NCBI GenBank assembly: GCA_963811335.1 | Contig: CAWERB010000017.1 | Span: forward strand, 186,001 to 250,000 | Direction of reading: 5' to 3' | DNA: 64,000 nucleotides | Source of the DNA: Trebonia sp963811335 | GTDB taxonomy: Bacteria > Actinomycetota > Actinomycetes > Streptosporangiales > Streptosporangiaceae | Part shown: piece after piece, positions 34,552 to 44,503 of the stretch | Numbering within the stretch: the first letter of the stretch is position 1 | Layout of the letters: each line of letters starts with the position of its first letter | Made by a program: the position numbers and the translations under genes | Notes under the pieces: generated by a model | The model's input: the letters and a program-made list of their open reading frames with translations, nothing else | What the model was told of the DNA's origin: nothing | The model's database searches: none

Positions 34552-35637
34552 TCAGCAGCTGCAGTCGCAGCACCCATCGCCGCAGGCGTCACAGCAGCCA
34601 TCGCCGCAGGCGTCGCAGCACCCTTCGCAGCAGCAGTCCTCGCAGCAGCCGCAGCACCGGTGCCGCAGGCTGAGCAGCCCGCCGACGGCGACGGCGGTCA
34701 CCGGCAGACCGCAGCCGGCCGCCGCCGCACTTGGGCGCCCGTGCCCGTGCCCGCAGCCGCGCGCGCGGGTCGCCGCGGTTCCGGCGGCCCGGCCGAACAC
34801 CCGGTGCACCGAGCGGGTGAGCTCGCGGGTGAGCAGCGCGTGCACCAGCCGGGCGTCGGTGAACTCCACCTCGCCGAGCGCGAGCTTGATGCCGAGCAGC
34901 GCGTCGTCGCACAGGCGGCGCGCCTCGGCGAGGTCCGCGCCGGTCGCGAGCAGCGGGTTCCACGCGCCGGCCGCCTGATCGGCGGCGAGGTCCTCCACGG
35001 CGTCGACGAGGTGGGCGATCCGGCCGAACAGCCGGCCCGCCTCGCGCAACGGCGCCGCGTTGGCCGGCTTGGCGGCGAGCACGGCGGTGTGCGCGAACGC
35101 GGCTGCGGTTGCGACCTCGGTCGGCTCGGTGACGGTGAGCAGGGCGGTGCCCGGCCCCGCGGCCGCCTCGATCTCGGCCTGGCGGCCGACCGCCTCGGTC
35201 AGCACACCGACCTCGAAGCCGAGGTGCTCCCCGGTCCGCGCGCTCGCGGTCGCCCACCTGGTCGCCAGCGCGGTCGCCGCGCCGCGCACTCCCGGCCGGC
35301 CGAGCGCGCCGTCGCCGTCATCGACGTGGTCGCGGATCTTCGCCGCCGCGAGCACCAGCGACACGGTGGCGGCCAGCCGGGCGCAGTCGCCGACGGCCAC
35401 GTCCGCCTTCCGCATCCCGCGCAGCGCGCACCGGCCCGCCGCGCGGCGCTCCGGCGCCCCCGCGGCCTGCGCCTCGGCGAGCACCGAGATCACCAGCCCG
35501 TCGTAGTTGGTCGCCAGCCGGGCCGCCTGCCCGTGGTCGTCGCGCAGCGACAGGCACATGCCGCACAGGTGCGCCTGCCACGCCGCCGCGAGCTCCCCGC
35601 CGAGCCGGTGCCTGCACGGCCGAATGATCCCGAACAC
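34552..35637 (-). CDS. DUF5685 family protein with cysteine-rich tail
   Basis: 361 residues from the GTG at 35637 (GGGAGG, 7-nt spacing). It begins VFGIIRPCRHRLGGELAAAW then HLCGMCLSLRDDHGQAARL and ATNYDGLVISVLAEAQ, the hallmark of DUF5685 proteins of actinomycetes. The middle is all-helical. The tail has about 20 Cys in the last 35 residues, including an exact repeat of CCDACGDG (24-nt units within 34565-34625). Conserved N-terminal Cys pairs and the tail suggest metal binding. Function unknown. Confidence 0.8.
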   Translation of the reverse strand: MFGIIRPCRHRLGGELAAAWQAHLCGMCLSLRDDHGQAARLATNYDGLVISVLAEAQAAGAPERRAAGRCALRGMRKADVAVGDCARLAATVSLVLAAAKIRDHVDDGDGALGRPGVRGAATALATRWATASARTGEHLGFEVGVLTEAVGRQAEIEAAAGPGTALLTVTEPTEVATAAAFAHTAVLAAKPANAAPLREAGRLFGRIAHLVDAVEDLAADQAAGAWNPLLATGADLAEARRLCDDALLGIKLALGEVEFTDARLVHALLTRELTRSVHRVFGRAAGTAATRARGCGHGHGRPSAAAAGCGLPVTAVAVGGLLSLRHRCCGCCEDCCCEGCCDACGDGCCDACGDGCCDCSC

Positions 35638-35847
35638 TCCCAGGCCTCCCGTCGCGCGGCCAGCCCCGCGCCGCCGTCCCGCGCCAGGCACCGGCAAATC
35701 GTCACCGCCTGAGGCGAATTCCGCAAAGTTAGCTGTGACAGTAACGCAGCCCGGCCGGCCCCGCCACGCCGATCACGACGAAGGCGCCGCGGGGACGCGT
35801 CACCGGAGAACCAGTCGGCGAATCGCCGGCGGTGCGGGCAGAATGAG

Positions 35848-37224
35848 CTAGCTGGCCGCCGGGTTGTCGACCTGCGCGAGGAAGAGGGGCTCGCCGGTCG
35901 CCTTGGCCGAGACGAGCATCAGGTACGGCCGGTTGAACCAGATGGTGACCGGGTTGTACTCCGCCGAGGCGGGGTAGACGCCGACGGCCGCCGCGGCGGC
36001 GCCGACCGTGCCCTTCTCGGCCACCTGGAGCGTCGCGGCCTGCTGCACGAAGGCCAGCTTGCCCGCCTGCGGTGACAGCCCGGTGAAGTCAGCCGCGTCG
36101 GAGAACGCCCGCCCCATGCCGAGCCCGGTGAGCACGGCCTTCATGTCCCCGGTGGGGCCGCTCACCGCGAGGTTCACCTTGGGCAGGTAGACGGCCGCCA
36201 AGCTCCCGGGGACGGAGTTTCCCAGTTTGGCCCCGGTGCCCCCGGCGTCGAGCGAGGCGGTGATCGCGGCCAGCCGGGCCTGGGTCGGCAGCGTGCAGGA
36301 GCCGGATCCGGCGGGCGGCAGCAGCGCGGTCATCGTCAGCTTCCCGCCCGCGTACGGGAGGGAGACCGCGGTCCACCCGCTGTCCTTCGCGTAGGCGAAC
36401 CCGCTGTCGTCCAGGTACGAGGCGGTGACGGTCTGGCCGGCCGCCGCAGTGAACGAGTCCTGCTGCGTCTTGTTCGGGTCGAAGGGCGTCTTCCACTTCG
36501 CGTCCAGGTACAGCGCGGAGGTCAGCACCCAGCCGACGCCGGTGAGCATGCCCGGCGTCACCAGCTTGCTGATGTGCCCGCGGGTGTCGGCCGAGATCGC
36601 CTGGTTGACCTGGTCGGCCGCCTTCGCCGGGTCGCTGCGGAAGGGCGCCCGGGCCAGGCCGGCGCCGTACCCGGTCGCCACCGCGTTGAGGTAGCCGGAC
36701 AGCGGCGGCAGGGTCGGGTCCGCCCAGACCTGGTTGCTCGCGGCGAGCGTGACGCCAGGGCCGTCCAGGCCTGCGAGCGCACCCGACCGCGCCTGCAGCC
36801 CGGCGGCGAGCGCGGTCGCGTCGCCGCCCGGCAGGTGCAGCACCGTGGCCATCGCGGCCGCGGTCGCACCGTGCGCCCCCAGGTACGCCAGGCCGAGCGC
36901 GCTGGCCAGGGTGGACGGCGAGAACACCAGGTTCTGCCCGGGGTGCTGCGCGCACCAGGCGCGCAGCACGTCAAGCCCGAAGGCGGTGTCCGCCGCGCCG
37001 AGCGGGCGCGGGTTCGCGGCCGGCTCGGTGACCGCGACGCCCTTGGTGACCGCCACGGCGGGCACGGCCGGCGTGACGCTGGCGGCGGTGCCGCACCCGG
37101 CCAGGGCCGCCGCCAGGCCGGCGCCAGTGAGTACCGCACGAGCGAGTACCGCACGACTGAGTACCGCGCGAGTGAGCCCGCTGAGCCTATGCGCCGCGCG
37201 CGAGGTCCTGCTGCGAAGTCCCAT
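35848..37224 (-). CDS. Serpin-family lipoprotein
   Basis: 458 residues from the ATG at 37224. The N-terminus is an unusually long signal region containing a pentapeptide array (LTRAVLSRAVLARAVLTG) that ends in the lipobox LAGC. The serpin fold follows: NLVFSPSTLASALGLAYLGA, VLTSALYLDAKWKTPFD, a reactive-loop hinge EKGTVGAAAAAVGVYP and FNRPYLMLVSAKATGEPLFL. The Ala-rich hinge is that of inhibitory serpins. The scissile bond cannot be fixed with certainty. It would be anchored outside the membrane and could inhibit proteases there. Confidence 0.85.
   Translation of the reverse strand: MGLRSRTSRAAHRLSGLTRAVLSRAVLARAVLTGAGLAAALAGCGTAASVTPAVPAVAVTKGVAVTEPAANPRPLGAADTAFGLDVLRAWCAQHPGQNLVFSPSTLASALGLAYLGAHGATAAAMATVLHLPGGDATALAAGLQARSGALAGLDGPGVTLAASNQVWADPTLPPLSGYLNAVATGYGAGLARAPFRSDPAKAADQVNQAISADTRGHISKLVTPGMLTGVGWVLTSALYLDAKWKTPFDPNKTQQDSFTAAAGQTVTASYLDDSGFAYAKDSGWTAVSLPYAGGKLTMTALLPPAGSGSCTLPTQARLAAITASLDAGGTGAKLGNSVPGSLAAVYLPKVNLAVSGPTGDMKAVLTGLGMGRAFSDAADFTGLSPQAGKLAFVQQAATLQVAEKGTVGAAAAAVGVYPASAEYNPVTIWFNRPYLMLVSAKATGEPLFLAQVDNPAAS
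37126..37185 (-). repeat. 15-nt tandem repeat in the serpin signal region
   Basis: Four 15-nt units at 37126-37140, 37141-37155, 37156-37170 and 37171-37185, encoding AVLTx/AVLSR/AVLAR pentapeptides. The repeat has lengthened the positively charged and hydrophobic part of the signal peptide. Confidence 0.85.
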
Positions 37225-37426
37225 GCCGTTTTGACGCCGCCGCGGCGCGAACGGTTCCGCGGGGCGTTGCGCGGACTCCACGCCTCGTTCTGGATCACCG
37301 AAGACAGCGGCGGCGCCGGCCGTGCGCGGCGCGCGGGACCGCGCCGCCGGCGCGCTCTGGCTGCGGCGCTAGACCGGCATCTATCCTTAGATCGCGACAC
37401 CACAACCAAGATGACGGAGGCGCCGC

Positions 37427-38444
37427 ATGGTGAGCCTGATGCGCGCGCTGATCATCGACGGCACCAAGTCGGCGAGCGTGCGGCACGTCCCCGTGCCGGT
37501 ACCCGGGCCCGGCCAGGTCGTGGTCGACGTGCACCGCGCCGGGATCTGCGGCACCGACGTCGAGCTGTTCACGCGGGAACTCGCCTACTTCGACCAGGGC
37601 AAGTCGTCGTTCCCGCTCTGCCCGGGCCACGAGTGGTGCGGCACGGTGTCCGCGACCGGGGCCGGCGTGGACGAGCGCTGGGCGGGCGCGCGGGTGACCG
37701 GGGACACCATGCTCGGCTGCGGGCGCTGCCGCCGGTGCACGTCCGGGCGGCACCACGTGTGCGCGCAGCGCAGCGAGATCGGCATCACCGGGTGGCCCGG
37801 GGCCCTGGCCGAGAAGCTGCTCGTGCCAGGCCGGCAGCCTGTACCGGCTGCCCGACGTGGTCGACGACCGGGCCGGCGCGCTTGTCGAGCCGGGCGGTAA
37901 CGCGTGGCGCGCGGTGGCGGCCGCGCACGCGGGACCGGGAAAGAGGCTGCTGATCTGGGGGCCGGGCAGCATCGGACTGCTCGCGACGGCCTTCGCGCGC
38001 GCCGCGGGCGCGCAGGTGGACGTGGCCGGCCTCGACTCCCGCCGCGACGACCTGGCCAGGAGCTTCGGCGCGGCGCGCTGCTTCACGAGTGCGGACCCGC
38101 CACCGGGCCGCTACGACGCGGTCATCGACTGCACCGGCGACGAGGCGGTACCCGCGCGGGCCGTGCGGTGCACCGAGCCGGGCGGGCGGATCGTCTACAT
38201 CGGCCTGTCGCGGCAGCCGAGCCTGGTCGACAGCCGGGAGATCGCACTGAACGACATCACGGCGACGGGCATACTCGGCGCGTCGGCCGGCCTGGCGCCC
38301 GCCATCGAGCACTACGCGGACGGCCGGGTGGCCCCCGGGCCGCTCGCCCAGGTCCTCGTCGGCCTGGACCGCGCCGCGGAGGCCCTCGCCGGACAGCTTG
38401 ACACCGGCGCGGGAACCAAGATCCACATCGACCCGCGGCGGTAA
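37427..38444 (+). CDS. Zinc-dependent medium-chain alcohol dehydrogenase (one-base frameshift)
   Basis: ATG at 37427 with GGAGG 6 nt upstream. The first frame shows MRALIIDGTKSASVRHVPVP, AGICGTDVELF, the catalytic-zinc motif PGHEWCGTV and structural-zinc cysteines GCGRCRRCTSGRHHVC. Homology continues in another frame with VEPGGNAWRAV, the nucleotide fold LLIWGPGSIGLLATAFARAA and DAVIDCTGDE. One extra base near 37836 (KLLVPAGSLYRLPD when removed) accounts for it; corrected length 338 residues. Looks like threonine/sorbitol-dehydrogenase-type enzymes; substrate unknown. Confidence 0.84.
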
Positions 38445-38456
38445 CGCTTACCACAT

Positions 38457-38483
38457 GCCCGTGACCCGCTGCGGGTCACGGGC
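38457..38483. terminator. Bidirectional hairpin between converging genes
   Basis: GCCCGTGACCC (38457-38467), loop GCTGC, exact complement at 38473-38483. It is 12 nt from each of the converging stop codons, so it can serve both genes. Confidence 0.85.
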
Positions 38484-38494
38484 GAGACGCGGTC

Positions 38495-39700
38495 TCAGCT
38501 CCCGGCGGCCGGCGGCTCGACCTGCAGCTCGCCGCCGCCGGTGCTGACCGCGATGATGCTTGACGCTCCCGGGCTGACCGGGACGGACACCAGCTCGGGG
38601 CCGCCGGCGGACTCGGCGCTCACCGTGTACGGGCCTCCGGGCAGCACCAGGACCGCGGCGCCGCCGCCGGTGGTGACCTGGACGGACTGGGGCGCCTTGG
38701 CGAAGCCGAGCCAGGCGGAGCCGTTGTCGGTGCTGACCCGCGCGGTCACGGACGTGATACCGCTGGCGGTGAGCGGCCCGCCGCCCGTGTCGGCGGTGAG
38801 CGGGCCGGTGAGCCCGCCGACCTGGAGCGACCCGTTGTCCGTGGTGGCGGACAGCGGCCCGTCGATGGACCGGGCGACGACCTCGCCGCCGCCGGAGTTC
38901 AGGTTCGCGCCCTGCGCGCCGTCGACGTTGATGCTGCCGTTTTCTGAGGTGACGGTGAGCGTGCCGAGCACGGCGTTCGCGCTGACCGGACCGCCACCCG
39001 AGTCGAGGACGCCGCTGCCGATATCGTGCGCGTCGATCTCGCCGTTCTCGGAGGTGACGGTGAGCGGTCCGTGGACCCCGCTGACCGCGACGGCGCCGCC
39101 GCCGGAGTCCAGGCTGGCGCTGCCCGCGCCGACCACGGTGATGCCGCCGTTTTCTGAGGTGACGGTCAGCCCGCCCCCGATCCCCGTGGCGTCCACATCG
39201 CCGCCGCCGGAGTCGATGTTCGCGGCGGCCGCGCCGGAGACGCTCACCGTGCCGCCTTCGCTGGACGCGCTCATCGTGACGCCGGCCGGGACGGTCACCG
39301 CGAAGCCGACCTGGCAGCCGCTGTTCTGGCACGACGGCGCGGCGAGGGTGAGGGTGCCGTGGTTGACCCTCGCCCGCACGATGGGCGGCCCGCCCGGCCC
39401 GCCGAAGCTGATCGTCTCGACGACCGTGACCTCGCTGACCGCGGCGCTGGTCACCTCGATGGGGGCGCCGTAGCTGCTCACGTTCAGGCTGGTGACCGTC
39501 CCTGGCAGGGTGACGGTCCGCGTCGGGAGGGCGGTTTGCTGGAACGCGGGGCCAGAGGGATTCCCCGCCTTGCTGGTGGCGAGGGCGATCAGCAGCGTGC
39601 CCGCGAGGATGGTGGCGACGCCGGACACGTACCAGATCCAGCGCCCGCGCGGCGCGGCCGGGCGGCCGGGCACGGTTTCAGATGCGGTTATCTGTTGCAT
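38495..39700 (-). CDS. DUF4097 beta-strand-repeat membrane protein
   Basis: 401 residues. A short cytosolic N-terminus and one membrane helix (WYVSGVATILAGTLLIALA) precede an outside domain built of about 38-residue repeats with the pattern GPLTVTSENG-x-I followed by LDSGGGxVxA, the DUF4097 beta-helix. The ATG at 39700 overlaps the histidine-kinase stop (TAA at 39690-39688), so the two are coupled. DUF4097 proteins accompany envelope-stress two-component systems such as Lia. Probably an accessory sensor for the kinase. The apparent long fusion with the kinase is due to the kinase frameshift. Confidence 0.82.
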   Translation of the reverse strand: MQQITASETVPGRPAAPRGRWIWYVSGVATILAGTLLIALATSKAGNPSGPAFQQTALPTRTVTLPGTVTSLNVSSYGAPIEVTSAAVSEVTVVETISFGGPGGPPIVRARVNHGTLTLAAPSCQNSGCQVGFAVTVPAGVTMSASSEGGTVSVSGAAAANIDSGGGDVDATGIGGGLTVTSENGGITVVGAGSASLDSGGGAVAVSGVHGPLTVTSENGEIDAHDIGSGVLDSGGGPVSANAVLGTLTVTSENGSINVDGAQGANLNSGGGEVVARSIDGPLSATTDNGSLQVGGLTGPLTADTGGGPLTASGITSVTARVSTDNGSAWLGFAKAPQSVQVTTGGGAAVLVLPGGPYTVSAESAGGPELVSVPVSPGASSIIAVSTGGGELQVEPPAAGS

Positions 39701-40987
39701 GGCAGGTCCACCGTGAGGAGGGTTGGCCCGCCGGGCGGGCTGTCGATTTCGAAGGTGCCGTCGACGGAGGCGGCGCGCCTGGCCAGGCCGGCCAGGCCGG
39801 TGCCGCGGGAGGGGGCGGCGCCGCCCACCCCGTCGTCGGTGACGATCACGTGCAGCCGGTCGCCTGACCGCTGGACGAACACCGCGGCCTCGCTGGCCTG
39901 GGCGTGCTTGACGATGTTGGAGAGCCCCTCGGATACCACGAAGTAGGCGACCGCCTCGATCACCGGCGCCGGGCGCCGCGGCAGGTCCACGGTCAGCCGG
40001 ACACGGGATCGGCGTCCTGGCGATGATCCCGGACAGGGCCGCGTCCAGGCCGCGGTCCTCCAGCACCGCCGGGTGCAGGCCGCGGATGAGGTCGCGCAAC
40101 TCGGCGAGGGCGGCCTTGGCTTCCTCGTGCGCCTCGGCGATCGCCTGGTTCGCCTGCTCGGCGCTGCCTTCCTGGGCCCTGGCCATGCCCAGGTTCATGG
40201 CCAGGGATACCAGCCGCTGCTGCGTGCCGTCGTGCAGGTCGCGCTCCAGGCGGCGCCGCTCGGCGTCCGCCGCGTCGACCACGCCGGCCCGCGTCTGGGT
40301 TAGCTGCGCCACCCGGTGCTCAAGCTCCTCGGCGCGGCTCGGGCCGAGCAGCGCCCGGCCCGCCCGCGCGTCGAGCGCGGCGACCAGGCTGGTGAGCCAG
40401 GGGGCGGCGAGCAGTCCGGCGAGGCCGGCGAGCGTCAGGAGGGGCCCGAACGGCGGGGCCGTCGACCCGTACGCGTCCCGGTGGAACGCGCTCGCCGTCG
40501 GGAGCGCCCATGCGTAGGCGTAAATGAGCCCGAAGACGGCGCTGGTCACCCACACGCCGACGGCGATGATCGCCGCACAGGCGATCAGCGGCCCGGCGAG
40601 CAGGTGATAGGCGACCTGCCGCCAGGCCGACTGCGACCGGAGCGCGGCGACGACCCCGCCCGGGCTCAGCCAGTCCGGCCGTTGCGGCTGCCGCGGTACG
40701 TTCACTCCGGCGGACCGCAGCCGGTGCGACTGCACCCGGGTCAGCAGGGGGATTAGCACCAGCGCGGCGACCGCGGTCCCCAGGATCGCCGCCAGCCATC
40801 TGCTCGCGTTCCAGTCCCCCGCTGACCTCAGCCCAACGCGGGCCAGCAGGATCAGCAGCAGCCACGGGACGACCTGCACCGGGATGCCGCCGGCCACGAG
40901 AAGGGCCTGGTTCCAGGCACGGGGCGACCACGGCACGCGGCGGGCCCGCGGCGGGCCTTGCGCCATCCGCTGCTTGTCGACCGTCAT
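39688..40987 (-). CDS. NarL-type sensor histidine kinase (one-base frameshift)
   Basis: Chosen start ATG 40987 (GAAGG 8 nt upstream). Several membrane helices (ALLVAGGIPVQVVPWLLLIL, WLAAILGTAVAALVLIPLL, AGPLIACAAIIAVGVWVTSA) are followed by a HisKA_3 dimerisation domain ERDLHDGTQQRLVSLAMNLG with the phosphorylated His. The ATPase domain continues in another frame: VVSEGLSNIVKHA, VTDDGVGGA and GTGLAGLARRA. Removing one T near 40007 gives TPIPVRLTVDLP and a 432-residue kinase. The partner response regulator is at 44504 on the other side of a divergent ABC transporter. Confidence 0.84.
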
Positions 40988-41236
40988 GTCCATGGCCTTC
41001 ACGGTATTCGCCCGGCCCAAGGCTGGCCATACAGCGTGGACCCGTCCCGGGGTGAAGCTGGCTGCACCCCCGATTCGGAAGTCCCGGCTACTGTGCGCGA
41101 CCAGTGACCGCTGGCATCGTTACCGGCATGGCCGTCGCATCACCACGGCGGAGCGCCGCGCCCTGGCGCACGCCGACAGGCGACGGCCCCGGGCCATCAG
41201 TCCTGGCCCAGACTTCACCCGCCGAGAGGATTCCCG

Positions 41237-42005
41237 ATGAGAGCACAGCACTACGCCCACGGTGCGCCGGGCGACGTGATCAGGCTGGACGGGGTGACGA
41301 AGACGTACCAGGCGAGCGCACCGCCGGCGCTCGCCGACGTCACCATGACCGTGGCGGACGGCGAGGTGGCCGCCATCATGGGCCCCTCCGGCAGCGGGAA
41401 GTCGACGCTGCTCAACCTGATCGCCGGCCTCGACAAGCCCACCACGGGCATGGTTAGCGTGGCCGGCAGCGGATCGACACGCTCGGCGAGGGCGCGCTCG
41501 CCCGGTTCCGCGCCCGCCACGTCGGCATCATCTTCCAGTTCTTCAACCTGCTCGACGACCTCACCGTCACCGACAACGTGCTGCTGCCCGCCCAGCTGGC
41601 CGGCGCGTCCAGGCGGCGGGCGCGGGCGCGGGCCGCCGAGCTGCTCGCCCGGCTCGGCCTCGACAAGCACCGCGACGACTACCCGGCGCGGCTGTCCGGC
41701 GGCCAGCGGCAGCGGGTCGCGATCGCGCGGGCCCTGGTCAACTCGCCGGAGCTGCTGCTGGCCGACGAGCCGACCGGCGCGCTCGACACGGCCACCGGCC
41801 AGGAGATCGGCCGCCTGCTGTCCGAGCTGAACGCGGCGGGCCAGACCCTGGTCCTCGTCACCCACGACCCGGCGCTCGCGGCGCGGCACGCCGCCCGCAC
41901 CATCGCGCTGGTCGACGGCCGGGTGGCCGCGGCAGGCCCACGGTGGCGAGCATGGTGGCGAGCACGGTGGAGAGCACAGGGGCGGGCGCGGGGGCACGAT
42001 CATGA
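41237..42005 (+). CDS. ABC transporter ATP-binding protein, MacB/LolD type (frameshifts)
   Basis: Walker A GPSGSGKSTLLNLIAGLDKP in the first frame; after about 41467 the match moves to another frame with VGIIFQFFNLLDDLTVTDNV (Q-loop), LSGGQRQRVAIARALVNSPE, LLLADEPTGALD and VLVTHDPA. Restoring one missing C gives SVAGQRIDTLGEGALARFR. The end is also uncertain: the matching frame would run to 42384 inside the next gene, while a second one-base change near 41940 gives a TGA at 42003-42005 overlapping the permease ATG, the usual arrangement. A 12-nt repeat lies at this tail (41942-41989). Confidence 0.83.
41942..41989 (+). repeat. 12-nt tandem repeat at the ABC ATPase C-terminus
   Basis: GGTGGCGAGCAT and three degrading copies at 41954, 41966 and 41978. 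It lies in the poorly conserved tail of the ATPase, just before the permease start. Confidence 0.8.
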
Positions 42006-44473
42006 GCAGCTCGCCCGTTACCACCGCCCGGCCGGCGGCCAGGCGGTGCTGGCCGGGGTCAGGCCACGCGGTGCCCCGCCCCGGCGCGGGTCACTGGCTG
42101 AGCGTGGTGCGCACCGCGTCCGGCGGCATGCTGCGGCACAAGGTGCAAGCGATGGTGATCGTCGCGGTGCTGTTCATCGCGACCGCCTCGGCCACCCTGG
42201 GCCTGGCGCTGCTCAACGCCAACAACTCGCCGTTCGCCCGGGCCTTCGCCGCGCAGCACGGCGCGGACGCCACGGTCACCGTGAACCCCGCCCGGGCGAC
42301 CGCGGCCCAGCTCGCGGCCACCGCGCACGCCGCCGGGGTCACCGCCATGGCCGGGCCGTTCAACGAGACGACGCTCCCGCTTGAGTACCAGGGCTTCCCC
42401 GGGGGCCCCACCACCCTCGTCGGGCGCTCCGCCCCCGGCGGAGCCGTCGACGACCTGGTGCTCACCGCCGGGCACTGGGCCGACGGGCCCGGCCAGCTCG
42501 TCCTGAACGGGAACCCCCAGTCAGGCAGCGACAACGGCGCGTCGCTCGGCGACACCTTCACCGCGACCAGCCTGCCGGGCACGCCGGTGAGACTCACCGT
42601 GGTCGGCTTCGCCAGCTCGGTCACCAACACCGCCCAGGGCTGGGTCACCCCGGGCGAGCTGTCCAGCTTGCTCGCGGCCGGCAGCCAGCCAGCGGCCGAG
42701 CTGCTCTACCGGTTTGACAGCGCGGCGACCAGCGCGCAGCTGCGGGCCGACGTCGCGGCGGTCGGGAATACGCTGCCCGCCGGGACGATCATCGACTGGG
42801 GCTCCTGGCTCACCGCGCAGCAGTCCGAGGGCAGCAACGCCGCGATCATGGAGCCGTTCGTGGTGGCGTTCGCGCTCATCGGCCTGGTGATGGCGGTGCT
42901 CATCGTCGGCAACGTGATCAGCGGCGCGGTGATCGCGCAGTACCAGCGGATCGGCGTGCTCAAGTCGCTCGGCCTCACCCCGGCCCAGGTGGTCGCGGTC
43001 TACCTGAGCCGGATCGGCTGGCCTGCCCTGGCCGGCTGCCTCGGCGGCGTGGCCGGCGGGTACCTGCTGTCTCTCACCGTGCTGCACCAGTCGGCCGAGG
43101 CCTACGGCGTCGGCCGGCAGCAGGCGCCGGTCTGGGCGCTGATCCTCGCGCCGGCCGGCCTGCTCGCCATCACCCTGCTCGCCGCTTTCGGCCCGGCGCT
43201 GCGGGCCGGGCGGCTGTCGGCGGTGACGGCGATCGCCTCCGGGCGCGCTCCCGCCACCGGCCGTGGATACGCCGTCCACCGGCTGGCCGCGCGGCTCAAC
43301 GTGCCGCGCCCGGTCAGCCTCGGTCTCGCCGCGCCGTTCTCCCGGCCCGCCCGCACCCTGGTCACCTTGGCCGCGATCGCGTTCGGGTCCACCGCGGTGA
43401 TCTTCGCGGTCGGGCTGCAGTCATCGCTGAACGACGCGCGGAACGCCCAGACCCTGGCCGCCACTGTGCCCGTCCTCGTCCAGCAGAACAACCCTGGGCC
43501 CGGACCCGGCCAGGGGCCCACCGCCGCCCAGATCGGTACCGCGGCCGCGGCGATCGGCGCGCAGCCGGGCACGGCGCATGAGAACGCCGAGTACGACGCG
43601 CCGGTCAAGGTGGTCGGCGTCGGGCCGGACGTGCGCTCGGCCGTGTTCGACGGGCCGAGTTCCTGGATGGGGTACGCGCTCATCGCGGGCCACTGGTACG
43701 CCGCGCCCGGCGAGGTCGACGTCAACACCGTGTTCCTCACCGACAGCGGTCTCGCCGTCGGCGACACCGTCCGCGTCTATCCGAGCGGGACGGCGACGGC
43801 TGGGGCCACGCCGGTCACCGTGCGCATCGCGGGGGAGATCTTCTACCCGTCGAGACAGCCGCGCATCTTCGCCGCCGCGCGGACCCTGCCCGGCCTCACG
43901 GCCGCGGAGAACTTCTCGCAGTGGAACGTCGGCCTGGCCCCGGGCACCAGCGCCGCCGCCTACAGTCAGGCGCTCAACGCCAGGCTAGGCAGCGGCACGG
44001 CCGGCGGCAGCCCCTTCATGGCGGGGCCGTCGGAGCAGGGCGGGCAGTTCTACGTCGTCGCGATCGGCCTGATCGGCCTGCTGTCGCTGATGGTCGCGGT
44101 CGCGGCCGGGCTCGGCGTGCTCAACACGGTGCTGATGACGACCAGGGACCGGGTGCATGACCTCGGTGTCTTCAAGTCGCTTGGCATGCGCCCCGGCCAG
44201 GTGGTGATCATGGTGACCTGCTGGGTGGTCGGTCCCGCGCTGATCGCGGGCGCAATCGCGGCGCCGGCCGCGGTGCTGCTTAACACGGCGACCCTGCACG
44301 CGATGGCCGCCACCGCGCATACCGGCGTCCCGGCCAGCTTCACCAACGTGTTCCCGATGCCCACGCTCGCGCTGCTGTCGCTGGGCGCGCTGGCGATCGC
44401 GGTGCTCGGCGCGCTGCCTCCCGCGACGTGGGCCGCCCGCGCCCGCCCGGCGACGGCGATGCGCGCCGAGTAG
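42002..44473 (+). CDS. FtsX-family ABC transporter permease
   Basis: 823 residues with two FtsX/MacB permease domains. N-terminal helix (VIVAVLFIATASATLGLAL), large outer domain, then three helices starting PFVVAFALIGLVMAVLIVGN; a second block starts LVTLAAIAFGSTAVIFAVG and ends with LMVAVAAGLGVLNTVLMTTR and DLGVFKSLGMRPGQVVIMV. Such duplicated permeases work with one ATPase as mechanotransmission or export machines for peptides, lipids or antibiotics. Together with the upstream ATPase and downstream regulator it is probably the output of the DUF4097/kinase sensor. Confidence 0.88.
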   Translation: MSSSPVTTARPAARRCWPGSGHAVPRPGAGHWLSVVRTASGGMLRHKVQAMVIVAVLFIATASATLGLALLNANNSPFARAFAAQHGADATVTVNPARATAAQLAATAHAAGVTAMAGPFNETTLPLEYQGFPGGPTTLVGRSAPGGAVDDLVLTAGHWADGPGQLVLNGNPQSGSDNGASLGDTFTATSLPGTPVRLTVVGFASSVTNTAQGWVTPGELSSLLAAGSQPAAELLYRFDSAATSAQLRADVAAVGNTLPAGTIIDWGSWLTAQQSEGSNAAIMEPFVVAFALIGLVMAVLIVGNVISGAVIAQYQRIGVLKSLGLTPAQVVAVYLSRIGWPALAGCLGGVAGGYLLSLTVLHQSAEAYGVGRQQAPVWALILAPAGLLAITLLAAFGPALRAGRLSAVTAIASGRAPATGRGYAVHRLAARLNVPRPVSLGLAAPFSRPARTLVTLAAIAFGSTAVIFAVGLQSSLNDARNAQTLAATVPVLVQQNNPGPGPGQGPTAAQIGTAAAAIGAQPGTAHENAEYDAPVKVVGVGPDVRSAVFDGPSSWMGYALIAGHWYAAPGEVDVNTVFLTDSGLAVGDTVRVYPSGTATAGATPVTVRIAGEIFYPSRQPRIFAAARTLPGLTAAENFSQWNVGLAPGTSAAAYSQALNARLGSGTAGGSPFMAGPSEQGGQFYVVAIGLIGLLSLMVAVAAGLGVLNTVLMTTRDRVHDLGVFKSLGMRPGQVVIMVTCWVVGPALIAGAIAAPAAVLLNTATLHAMAATAHTGVPASFTNVFPMPTLALLSLGALAIAVLGALPPATWAARARPATAMRAE

Positions 44474-44503
44474 CCGGGCGGCCGCGGCGGTAAGGTGACG
44501 GGC

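Noticed and set aside
38495..41020. Apparent fusion of the histidine kinase with the DUF4097 protein
   Set aside because: The kinase ATPase domain lies in another frame and ends at its own TAA (39688); the DUF4097 gene has its own ATG at 39700. A one-base insertion near 40007 creates the illusion.
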